Assembly (NCBI RefSeq): GCF_000003815.2
Contig: NC_049986.1
Coordinates: 6,243,745-6,307,744 of the forward strand
Reading direction: 5' to 3'
Length of the DNA stretch: 64,000 bases
DNA from: Branchiostoma floridae
Lineage: Eukaryota > Chordata > Leptocardii > Amphioxiformes > Branchiostomatidae
Part shown: positions 24,791-36,379 of the stretch, in pieces
Numbering within the stretch: the first letter of the stretch is position 1
How the letters are laid out: every line of letters starts with the position of its first letter
Made by a program: the position numbers and the translations under genes
The notes under the pieces: model-generated
What the model was told of the DNA's origin: nothing
Databases searched by the model: none
The model's input: the letters and a program-made list of their open reading frames with translations, nothing else

Positions 24791-27700
24791 ATGGAGGCGC
24801 TAGAGTCGGAGCTAACGTGCCCGATGTGTTTGGACCTGTTTGACTCACCCCTGCAGCTGCCCTGTCTGCACAACTTGTGCAGGCAGTGCGCCCAAGACTT
24901 GGAGTCCTACTCTAAGAAGACGGACGGGACGGCGGAAGTATCAGCGGGGAAGGCAGAACCTCCAGGACAACCGAAGAGTGAGGACAAACTCACCTGTCCC
25001 ACCTGTCGGAGGGAGGTGCCATTGGATGAGAGAGGTGAGGTCCAAAATAAACCAGTTACCAGTATGGTAACGTCTTCTCCACAGACTTCTGACTTTCCGT
25101 TAATTTTTATGTTATTTTGTTTGGAGGGGGGGGGGGATTCGCGATTTTCAACACGGGCTAAGTAATGCCCTATGCCACTACACTATTATTGTAGAATTCA
25201 AGTGAGCCTATGTGAGCCTATGGTACTGTAGACCAGACGAGTACGTCATTCACCTTGTCGCCCTTGTTTATGGCACTATTCAATAACTCAAAGGCCACTG
25301 CAGTGTAATTACCTGTGACAAAGCATCATTTGTGGGCTCTTGGCCAAGTCAGGCTTTAGGCGTTTATAATGCTGTTTTTTTTTGACGACGCCTCAGGGGA
25401 GTCGTCAAGTGATATATATTGCATTCAGTCTGCAAAAATTCTAGGAATTGCACAGGCATTTCCACAGGAATGCAGTATGCTGGGTATGCAAGCCCTCCCC
25501 CCCCCCCCCCAAATCTGTTCCAGATGTATCTCTGGTATGCAATGGTGGAATGTAGGTCACACTTGCTCCCTGGAGGAATTTGTCCTTTGAAACTAGACTG
25601 GGAACTCTGCACAATGGATCACGTTGTCTTGGTTGTTATGTTATGTTATGAAGGATACATTTTCTTTTCTAGAGCTTGTTCAAGCCATACGCCACAGGCA
25701 GACAGGAATACTTCTGTAGTCCTCAGCTGTAGGTTTAGGTCACTGGCAGACCATTGTGCTGTACCGGGGATAGTACATTTCTGCTGGCTGTAGGTTTATG
25801 TTACAGGTGGGCTAGTATATTGTGCCAGGGATAGTGCGACAGGGAAGTTCCAGTCTATTTCTGATTTGAGCTGTATTGTTGTACCCTCAATCGTCGTCAT
25901 GGCAATAATACATTTTTATTGCCAGTCTTGTTGTTTGTTTGTTTTCTGATGGCGTATCAGTTCTATTGTACTCGGTTTCTTGAGGCCGGTTTCTGTAGAG
26001 TCTGCAAGATTGATCTATATATTTGCTTACTGGAGAGCTAGACATTGAATAACAGCCCGTGACCTACGCGGCCGGGCCCCCGTTTCCCATTGTGGCTACC
26101 TGTACCGGTGTTTGCACCCCGCAGGTGTTGCCGGCCTGAGCAGAAACATGGTGCTGCAGAACATCGTGGACAGGTTCAGGGAAGCCAGGGACAGGGAGAA
26201 ACACGACGCCGAGCCGCCATGTCAGGTACGCTTCGCCGGGAACGGTAATACCCCCCTCTCATTAGGCGCGATTCGAATGCACTCCTTGTTGTTTCTTTGA
26301 CTTTATTCAGGATGCAAAAAAGAAAATACATTGGTTCATCTCGTTATGTGTTGATGTCACAGAGCTAAGTGTTGAGAGATCGTTGTGCGTCAAAGATGTG
26401 ATCTCTCTACGGTCTTTAAACGATCTCTTAATGATCCCCATGGTCTTCAAATGATATCCAGTGATCCAGTTTCACAGTTAATGGTCTCCGATGGCATGAT
26501 CTCTCAATGACCAGTGATTTCCTGGTTATCCAACGTTTTGCATCTATGTACAAAATGTACTATGCTTTTGTATCTGTTTGCTTGCATTACTCTTTTGAAT
26601 GAATGAGTGAATGAATGAACGAGTAAATGAATAAATGAATAGATGGTTTATTGACAGCAATTTGGCAATGTCAGTCGACTTACAATTTGTTTGTAAATTT
26701 AAGTTGGAAGACATTACAGACATAAGTGGCGCACTCAAGTCGACAAACTTAGCGCCACCTCTATACAAAAGACAAACGTAGGATATACGCTAGAATACAA
26801 AATTGTACCAAAATATGATGACCATACAGCCTGGCATACTTTTGCATTACTAATTATATATCAGTCGTTTCTGCATCAGGCGATAGAATTACACAACCAG
26901 GACACCGGAGCTCTCCAATTTTATTGAATATGCCAATTTATTTATTTCCAGTATCTAATTTTTGTTTGTGTATAATCACACGAATACTGTTGTTTAGTAG
27001 ACTATTGAAATCAATGTGTAAGGTTAGATGAATCAGTTGTTATTAGACATTTTGGAATCTTGCGAAGCACATCTTTGAATAAACTATACCTGAACTATAT
27101 ATGTAGCTCTAAAACATGCAATGTTCGGCACTGATGCGATGGTTTGTTCTCTGTAGCTGTGTGAAGGTGACCCCCGCCCTGCCGTGAAGGTGTGTGTGAA
27201 CTGTGACAGCCTGGCGTACTGTGAGGACTGCCTGTCCACCTTCCACCCCGCCCGGGGCCCGCTCGCCAAACACACCCTGATCCCGCCCGGACAGCGGCCA
27301 GGCAACGCCGAACCTAAAGTCGTCATGTGCGCTGAACATGCGGACGAGAAGGTAGAATTTCAGACTAAAGAAACGTTTCTATGAAATAGATCTATATCTA
27401 TTATTATAATAGTACTTGTCTTTCATAGCTGTTGAATCTATCTTTCCATCCATCTACATGTATCTAGATGTCATATCTATCAGAGATATCTATCTTTCTA
27501 TCAAATCTATCATTCTATCATGTCTATATGCCAAAATATCTTTTGATCTGTCCATCCATCTATCAAATCCATATGCCTATCTATCTATCCATCTGTCTAA
27601 TAGTACCCATCTTTGTTTTCATCTATCAAATCCATATTTTTATCTATACATTGCCCATCTGTCTATATATATGTCAGAGAGGTAGAGAAAGACAGTATTA

Positions 27701-30700
27701 CAAGATCACAATATTTGTACAGGAAACTCAACGCTCAATGCTTTTTCCCTTGTGGCACCCAGGTGAACCTGTACTGTAAGGCTGATGAAATGCCTGTGTG
27801 CGCCCTCTGTAAACTTGTGGGGAAACACCAGGGCCATGAGGTGGCTGCACTGTCGGATGCCTATAAGGAAAAGAGGGTAGGGTATGGCTGATATTCTGGT
27901 TGGACCAATGTTAAATATCTATACATCTCACGCCATCTTCATAATGGTCTTTACTGCATACCATATATAACACTATCAGTGTTAACTAACTATCAGTGGA
28001 TTGTCCATTCCTTCACAAAGACTGAAGTCGATCATTTGAAACGTTGGGAAAATTCTACTTCATTCAGACTGATCAATACGATAACCCTGAATCCATAACT
28101 TAAACCTTTTCTCCTACTCCCAAACGTAACCAAATCCATATATTCCTAACCATACTAAAATGTACATCTATGTCTAGGACAAATACTGTAGAATACTTTA
28201 GGACAAAGAAACTCTGATATATCTAACAGCAAAGCAAACAAAAGCTCATATGTTGGTAAATTAACGGTATAATTCCAAGTAATGTTTCTCACTGGATTGC
28301 GGTACGTCGTTGGAGGCGTCACTGCGGTCGGAATTGAATTTGTGTTACTCTTTATTTTATAATAGAAATATAATGCAAGACGTACAGATATGTCTTTAAA
28401 GGCATTTAAACAAAGTGTTAAAAGATTCATTATGTATGTATGAAATTCGTTGAGCGCTCTGTCAAATGCCTGAGCCGTTACCAACGTGTCGCAGCTTTAG
28501 TGAGATATACACAAAACTAATTTCTCACCCTTTCAGGATGTTCTCATACAGGAAGTCTCCGCTTTGAAGGACAGGAACAAGGAAATCAGCCAGTGTGTGA
28601 CGGACATGCGCGAAACCTGTGTCAAAGTACAGGTACCTAGTGTTGTCCTTCCATATCAAACCTTTTTATATTTCAGCCATACCATAGGTATGGTGAAATA
28701 TATTGTATTCGTAATGTTTCTTTCTTTCTTTCTTTCTCCTGTCAAATTTTCAAAGCAATTCATCTCCGCCGTTTCTGGACCAAATGACTTGAAATTTGGC
28801 ACAAGGGTAGAGTGGGCCAATACCCAAATGTGTTTTTTTTATTTTTTTCATATCTGCTCCTTAAATGATTTTATTGAGGTTTTATTGCAACTTTTGGACC
28901 AAGACTGTATATTTTGGCCCCCTGTACCATGGTATTACATCCAAATGACCTGAAATTTGGCACAGAGGTGCCATAGATACTTATTCAAAGGATCCATGTA
29001 TAATATGTAGTATAAATCACTTCAAAATGGCTCCTTAAGGAGGTTTTTGTGGGAGAGTTTAGGATAGGTAAGGTTGGAGTGCCGAGGTCAACGACCTCTA
29101 GGTCATTCTGGTGTGTCAGGGCCACAGGTGTGCCAGGTAGATCTAATTATCTACCTACCTACCTAGTCCATAGACATCCAGGTGGTTGGTGGACAAGGTG
29201 AATCTAATTAATGGCCAGCCAATGAGCGAGCTTATTTTGCTGGAAGAGTCCATTGTTGGACAGGGGGTGTAATTTAAAATTTACTTTTAGACTTTGGTGA
29301 TAATGCCAATGTTTTTTTTAGCGGAAGTGTTTTCGCACTGATCCACTTGACTACTACTGGGACAGTCCATTTTTGCACATAGGGGGGGATTTAAAAAAAA
29401 ATCAGTTTTGGACATGGGTGAAGATTCCGAATTCCATTTGTTAAATGGAAGTTTACCCCCACCTGAAGACTGTACATGAGGAGTATTCGGCAGCCAATCA
29501 GCAAGCCTTGTTTTATCTGGAAGAGCCCGGGGGACTTTTTTTTCATGCACGGGGGACTTTTTTTTAAATTCAGTTTTGGACTGGGTTGCTTCTTATACAA
29601 AGGCCATGTACTGTGAGTATTTCTGGACTTGTCTATTGTGCAATTTCAAACAGGGTGAGCTGGGAGATTCCATTCTTCGACGAAGGGGGTATTTTTTTTA
29701 AAATTCATTTTGTGGACTTCGCTGACTATTTTAGCTGATATATTTTTGGATCGCTCCACTTTACATAGGGGTATATCAGGAAGAGTCGATTCTTGCACAG
29801 AGGGGGGATTTTTTGCAAATATGGTTTTGGACGGCTGATGATTCCAAATTCCATTTCTTAGCGGAAGTGTTTTTGGAGCCGTCTATTTTTTTGAGTCCAT
29901 TCTTGAAGGGGTTTTTGTAAGATTCATTTTTGCTCATAAGTGTGATTAGTAATTAGAAGTCATTTTAAGCAGAAGTGTTCCATTTTTGCACATGAGTGAT
30001 TTTGGAACAGTCTATTGTTACATGAGGAGGGCGATGGCTGAAATATGCTGTATTTGCTCTCAAGCAAATGTCGGCCTTTCTAGTTATACAAAGTGATTGC
30101 TTGTAAGATGTGACAAATTTAAATAGTTTTCTAGACGTATTTCTAAAACTTGTGCAAATTCTAGTTAATAGTAAATAAAATAAAGACCTCATATGAGAAT
30201 CGTCTGATTTAGATTAAAAAAGACAAAAACTACAGTTTATACTGCACACAAGATGCACTCAGGAGATCATTACTGAGATTGACTTCCAGGAGCAAAACCA
30301 GACATGGCAGGACAGACTTGTGCAGGGAATCGCACGGCTTTTGAAGATCCTTGAAGAGCGGAAGGACTTCCTTGCACAGGCAATTTCTGAGGTAAATCAG
30401 AAAGAAATATGCCCTATCAATACATAGTTAAACAGTGTTCATGGATATCCGGATGTTGGCATTAAACCCTGTTCATTTAACATCCTAAGTGAATGGTTTG
30501 TCTTCTTCTAAATGGACATGACTGAGTGAATAAAGTCATACATGTCAGATTGTTGTTTGCCGTTAGTAGTGTTATGTGGTAAGGGTACTGCCACAAAGGT
30601 CGTGCGGTCGTCGTACGATTGCCAACTTCAGGCGTTTTTTATACCGCTGTCACATTTGGCGAAAATAGATCGGACGACGATTCTGCGGCAATCGCCCGAG

Positions 30701-31512
30701 CTTCGCTTATAATAATATCTTTATTGCACAACAATTGTACAAGGTACAAAGTACGCCTAATATGTGACAGGGACGGTTTTCAGGTGGAAAATACGCGCAA
30801 ACATCTGTCGATCTTAAATATGGCCGATCTTCCATCGATACGCCCGAAGATTGTGGATAATGTGACAGGGGTATTAATAGGACTTAATAGCAAGTTCTAT
30901 TACACGATAGCATGTGCCCTTCAGAGTACAGCTGTCTTCCTACACAAACGGACTCCGCTGCAGTCTTTGAACGTGGCTGGTTTTATTTTATTTTAGCCCC
31001 GTTTGAAGACTGCAACAAAGGTTACGGTCTTGGATCCTTGTCAATGGTTGGTTCTGTCTAAGCCTGCCCGAAACCCTACCGCGTCAAAATCGTACGACGA
31101 TCGCACGACCTCTATGTGACCGCACCCTTAAGCATAGCTTTGGTAATACATCAATGGTTCTGTGACAAATATGAAATGTAGACAAGTAAGGTGAAATCAA
31201 AACGTCCTTTTTCTTGTCCCTCAAAGGAAGAAGAGGAAAAACTGAAGTTGTTGAAGGAAGAGATAGCCAAGAAGGAGGAGCATCTTCAGAAGGCACAGGC
31301 AGTCGTGGCGTATGTGGAGGAAGTCCTGAAGGAGAATGACCAGGCTTGCTTTCTTCAGGTGATCCACGGTTATTCTTCTATAACTTCTAATTAACAACCC
31401 GGTTTGTTGAAATACTTTGGATGATTGCATCGGGCCTTTCATTGTTACCTCCATGAAATACCATGGAGGTTATATTTTCACTAGTGTGTGTTTGTTTGTT
31501 TGTGTGTGTGTT

Positions 31513-31556
<44 letters not shown>

Positions 31557-34500
31557 TGCGCGCGGTTGTTTGTGTGTAAATAATCTAAATTATGTAAAAG
31601 TGTAAATCATTTGTAAAATTTACAAAAGCTCTAAAATTACAAAAAGGTATGAGGTCACCGAACATTTTATTTTTTCTTAAATAAAATTGAAAGGATCCTG
31701 AATATGGGCATGACTTCAGATGCGGCTCTTACAAAAACTACGGCTAATAATGTATACAACTGTAACTTTGAAGAAGAAAAAAGTTCATTGATTGATTTTG
31801 CATGTGTTTGAAATGACTTCCCTTACCTTTTAATTTCAGGCAGTGAAATCTATCAGAGAGAGGTATGTAATTTGTTAGTACGTATTATCTGTTCTCCTAG
31901 ATGTCATAGCAATTTTAACCACAATCTTCAGTATCATCTTTACATATATCATCTACTGTACATGTCAATTCAAATACTTATCGTTGTCTTCAGACGCAGT
32001 TACAGGTTAAAAATAGTGGATTACTATCCGAATTGATCCAGTTACGTTAGAAATAACATTCTTTTGTCATCATCAACATCTTGTAAGTGGGTTTCTTTTG
32101 AATGTAATTTCTTTTGTAAGTCAATCCGGTATTCTGACATTTACGTTAAACTTTCCTGCACCCCCACCCCCTATAAATATCACTACAGAGTAGAGAAGAG
32201 CCATAACAGAGACCCTCTGACCGCTCCAACCGACTGGGTGTTCAAAGGGCTTGACTTTAGCGGGGCGGCGAAGGAGTTGAAGGCGATAGATCTGAGTGGT
32301 GAGTAGTACATTCCCTATTTATATAGAGAAACCTGACCGGCTAACAACCTGGTACAGGCAACCACCTCATAAACTGCCCATCCATTTTTACATTTTTAGA
32401 CTCTATGCTAACCAACCGTCGAACTCAACCAGCAGCCACTTTTAAGACAAGCTGGTGCATTCATAGTTGTTTGGACTAGGTTTGCCTGTAATAGAAACAA
32501 GTTTACGCTGTACATTGCCAGCTTTAGGCAACACATCAGGTTTGTGACAGGTACGTACACGTAATGCCGTGAGTTGGGAATTGATAGGCTTTGATCACGG
32601 CTCAGTGGGACTTGCCCCTGCTGTTACCAAACCACGAGACCTTTGCTCAACAGCCTTTCAAAATGACCAAAGCCAAACTGTTCCAGTGATTATTTGATTG
32701 GACGTTGTACAGCAACCTTAAGATAATGACTCGGCAAATTTCATCGAAATATCTGTCCAAAATACATTCATCTCAAGCAATAGAAACGGGGGAGGGCTTT
32801 GTGTCGATCAGCAGTGGTGACTTCGTTCACTCTCCGAGCAGATACTGTCTTGGGCTTTGATGGTGTCTCATGCCACCGGTTAACCGGTAAATCTGCTTGA
32901 GGATTAGACTTATCCCTAATGCACTGTTGCTAACTTCACGTGCCGTCTATTTTCAGAACTCACCACGGCTTGGCACCAATGTGTGCAGGAACTGTCCGCT
33001 TCATCTTTTTTCACACAGTATAACGAGCAGTACGACCAGTACAATCAATACGGTGGCTATCGATATGGTGGCTACCAAAATCAGCAGCAATATATCTGTT
33101 ACAACGCAAACAACCTGATTGACGGCAGGACAGACACATACTGGTGTAGCAACAGCGGCCATGGGACCCAGGTAAGACAAAACATCCGATTCTGTGCTCC
33201 ATAAAATCCTGGTATGGCATTACGAGACTTCCGTTTTCTATCTTGAAGTTGATAACCAATGTTGTTTTAGTACTGTTCTACTGTTTTGAGGTTGTATTAT
33301 AATCTTAAATTTTGACATATTTCATTGACATTTTTCATAGATAAATGAGTTATTTGTATAATTCCTATGTTTGATGGTTTAGGTGTCATACTACTATAGT
33401 ATTATGAATGTATGATTCGTTATTATTCTGATGTGTTACATGATTATGTAAGGGTTTCATTGAAAATCACTTACAGAGTGTAACACCCTAAAGGATCTAA
33501 ACAAAATGAAATAGCTACAAAAGTAACAATCGCAAGCTCTGTCCTACCACTTGCTACTTATATAATCAAACACTACAAGGTGCACGTGCCCGCTATATTT
33601 TTAAAACATCAACTATGGTCACATTGACTTTGTTTGTTGTTTTGAGAAGAAGGAACAGACCAAACGAAACATGTGAAGCAAAATGTCACAAAATGAATTC
33701 GCATTTAGTGCGTAGAGTTGTGTGTTACTCTTGTGTCTGTCTGTTGCAGCACTGGTTGTGGCTGAAGCTGATGCCTGGAGTCCATGCCAGGAGCTTCCGC
33801 CTAACCCTCGTCCCCCAACCACCAGGCATGTGGACGGAGAACCACAGGCCGGAGAAAGTCACCGCGCTGACCGGGGACGACGTCAACAACATGGCTGCCC
33901 TGGAGACGGTGCACATTGGTAGGGAACAGCGCGAAATCACCCTCAACATTGATGCAGAAAAGGTGAGGATACAAATGTCTACTTTGTGTTTCGGACGTCA
34001 CAAGACAACTTAATCTCTAGGATATAGGCAAATTCTTGTGTTACGTTTCGGTGTCTATCAGACAACTTGCTCCAACAGGAGATCTGCTTCTGACAGGAGC
34101 TCTGCTTTTGCACAATCCCAAACGTGGCCAAGTTTGTATCTCCCCTCGTCCCGGTGTCAACCCCAAAACCTGGAATTCTCCTGTATCCTATATGCTACCA
34201 ACCTGATGAATTATTTTTCGGAACTTTATCTCTGTTCAAGATTTTCCACATGTACTTTAATTGAAATTATCCCCAAATTTAGGGGTTTTCTTTCCTACTT
34301 TTCTGGATTGTTAACCAAAAATGCGTAAATTTGCTGGACCAAGCTGCTCTTTTCTCCTCGGCATTGTCTAATAAAAAGAAAAACTTGTGAATGGGACACT
34401 GAAGACTTATCGTCCATTTGCTATAAAGACATTGCTGTTTTCGGCAGACTTTCCCACGCCTCACCTGCAACTAATACTAACAGAAACGCAGTTCTTAACT

Positions 34501-34645
34501 GAAACGTGTTTTTTTTTAAATAAATTTTCAGCCGTGTCTTAAGTTGATGTTCGAAATGAAGACCCCTTCAGACTGCATCGTCAGTCAACTCAGCATCATC
34601 GCCTCCAAGCGGAAAGCAGAGGAAGCACAGTTCAAATACTACTAA
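24791..34645 (+). CDS. TRIM-type RING E3 ligase with COS box and DOC/discoidin-like C-terminus (561 aa, 12 exons)
   Basis: Predicted cytoplasmic ubiquitin ligase of the MID1/TRIM36 (C-I) group. Exons: 24791-25034, 26125-26225, 27157-27351, 27763-27876, 28537-28632, 30263-30391, 31227-31358, 31840-31862, 32189-32298, 32957-33171, 33750-33962, 34532-34645; all phases agree. The RING uses C10, C13, C25, H27, C30, C33, C69 and C72, with a long insert before the last pair. B-box1 is at about 114-154 and B-box2 at about 173-205 ([13 protein letters not shown], very MID-like). The coiled coil is about 215-335. A COS-like segment follows ([20 protein letters not shown], then [15 protein letters not shown]). 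The C-terminus (about 410-561) lacks FN3 and B30.2. It carries [10 protein letters not shown]...HWLWLKL..., which resembles a galactose-binding DOC/F5-8C fold. A Tyr/Gln-rich stretch (about 400-425) precedes it. COS boxes target microtubules in vertebrate relatives; that role here is inference. Confidence 0.88.
26640..26775 (-). mobile_element. 3' end of a LINE, reverse orientation
   Basis: A GAAT-type microsatellite followed by ATGGTTTATTGACAG and non-coding sequence resembles the tail of a CR1/L2-type LINE read on the minus strand. It lies in TRIM intron 2. Only the 3' untranslated end is present. Confidence 0.45.
27395..27680. repeat. Degenerate (ATCT)n microsatellite
   Basis: Imperfect ATCT/ATCC repeats fill much of TRIM intron 3. 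Frames of 90-100 aa rich in Ile/Ser/Tyr come from the repeat. Confidence 0.85.
29270..30010. repeat. Diverged tandem repeats of about 120-150 bp in TRIM intron 5
   Basis: Words such as TTAGCGGAAGTGTTTTTGGA, CCATTTTTGCACA, AGGGGGGATTT and TTCAGTTTTGGAC recur in the same order four to six times with many differences. This looks like an old satellite-like array. I see no coding content. Confidence 0.7.
30582..31128. mobile_element. Inverted-repeat MITE in TRIM intron 6
   Basis: The ends are AGGGTACTGCCACAAAGGTC and, at the right, the complement of AGGGTGCGGTCACATAGAGG. Deeper arms share GTCGTGCG...CGTACGATT. TA flanks both sides (30580-30581 and 31129-31130). It is 547 bp with no ORF supporting a protein. 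The right end is about 100 bp before exon 7. Confidence 0.75.
31490..31580. repeat. (TG)n/(TTTG)n microsatellite
   Basis: A long TG tract with TTTGT interruptions in TRIM intron 7. Confidence 0.95.
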
Positions 34646-35245
34646 GCTGCTGAGTCAAGATTTTGTATCATGGGAGATGACGTAAATGGAAAGTGTTGGG
34701 CAGAATTTGTCGATGAGCAGCACTGTATTTGTGTCTTCCTTTAAACATTTGTTGTGCATTTTTGGTGTTTCTCAAGACATTTTGAGGTTTCTCTAATCGC
34801 CGTAATGAACAATGTGTGTTGGAGAATCCGGAATATCAGAGTCGATAAGTCATTTAAAACGGGTCAAGATGTATTCTGTCATTAAAAAAAAAATAGAACA
34901 TGGATTAAACAACTGATTTAAAATGCATATGTAACATAAGCTGGTATATATATCACAGAATGACGTAAATCAATATACCGTTCATTGAAAATACTTCCTG
35001 CCATTTGGAGGAGAGAAGGGCCTAATGTATAGTTTTTTTTTGTCTGGTTGTTTGTTTGTTTGTTTGTTCAGTTTAATCTACTATATATAGGTATTTATAT
35101 ATTGTGTTACCCTTGGTTGCAAAGGGTTATGTGAACCAACGTTTGGACTGTGTTGCTGACTGTTATGGGTTTACTGACGTTGCATTTAAGTGTTACTCTG
35201 TTTTGATGTGTTTAAAACATTTACCTGACAGGAATGAAATACAAG
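34646..35245. other. TRIM 3' flank / probable 3' UTR
   Basis: No gene was seen. The stretch directly follows the TAA at 34643-34645 and is AT-rich, with an A-run at 34884-34893. It likely includes the TRIM 3' UTR. It ends at the tail of the LINE. Confidence 0.55.
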
Positions 35246-35447
35246 ATACAAGATGACTTTATTGGGTATCGCAGTGTTGCCACTGAATTTAAAACCAATT
35301 TACAATGTTTAAAAACCTCTGATTTGACAGGCGCACATCACATGTGACTTAGCGATACTAACAACAATGTTTTACGTTTGCACTTAAAATGATAAGGGCA
35401 GACGATCAATAAAATAACTAACATATTGACATGAGGAATAGAGCCGA

Positions 35448-36149
35448 TCACAGTCCATTCTTATTCATTAGTCGGGTCAGGTACGGTATGGTAGAGTTCA
35501 GGTACCGGTTCGTTTTTGCTCTAGGACAGTTCAGTTTGTGACTGTTGCGAGTTGCTCTGCCAGTGATGTGACCTCTTAGGGGTGGTAGCCAGTCTCTAAG
35601 GTCAGAGACCATGAGCGAACTGGCAAACTTAAGACACAACTGTTCCCGTCTCGTGGCAAGTGAGCACAGTCCAAGCTGCTCCAGCGCAAGTGAATACCCG
35701 GGGTAGTCTCTGCCCATGATGGTGCGACACGCCCTTTTCTGGAGCTGTTCAAGTTGATCAGACTGGCGCTTGGTCAGGCCAGGGTGCCAGACAGGAACGG
35801 CATACTCTAATATTGGTCTGATGTAGCCAATATAGATCGATACTAAGTCACATTGAGGCAGATTGAACTTCTTCAGTCGTTTCAGAAGGTAGAGTTTTCT
35901 TCCTACTTTCGCTGCCATGTTGTTGACCTGTTTGTCCCAGTGGAGGTCACTCTGTATGTGAAGACCGAGCACTTTGAGGCTTGGGACTACAGCCAGTTCT
36001 GTACCGTTGATTTGGAGAGGGGGTGGTAGGGACGGATTCCTGGCGAAAGTCACGTGCATACTCAGGCATTTGCCACCATTCAGGAGCATGTAGTTTCTTT
36101 GTGTCCATAGGAACAGGTCGTCAAGATCATCCTGTAGGGTGGAGTGCTG
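35448..36149 (-). pseudogene. LINE reverse transcriptase C-terminal region
   Basis: This is the same frame as the YVDD block after one in-frame stop. It reads SLKVLGLHIQSDLHWDKQV and then RPILEYAVPVWHPGLT, typical thumb/C-terminal motifs of CR1/Jockey-group RTs. It ends in a stop at 35448-35450. Confidence 0.85.
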
Positions 36150-36379
36150 TCATAGTGTTCTTGTCTCAAGTAAGTTCATGTCATCGACATATTTCCATAC
36201 GGGGTTGTTTGCATCGCTTGCAGCGTCGTCGATGAGGATTAAGAACAAAATGGGACCAAGAAGGGTCCCCTGAGCTACCCCACACGACAAAGTTTCCCAG
36301 TCGGAGAGAGACTGGCGGTACCGCACTCGCTGACTCCTGCCGGAAATGAAACTGCAAACCCACGGCACCAGCTCTGGCC

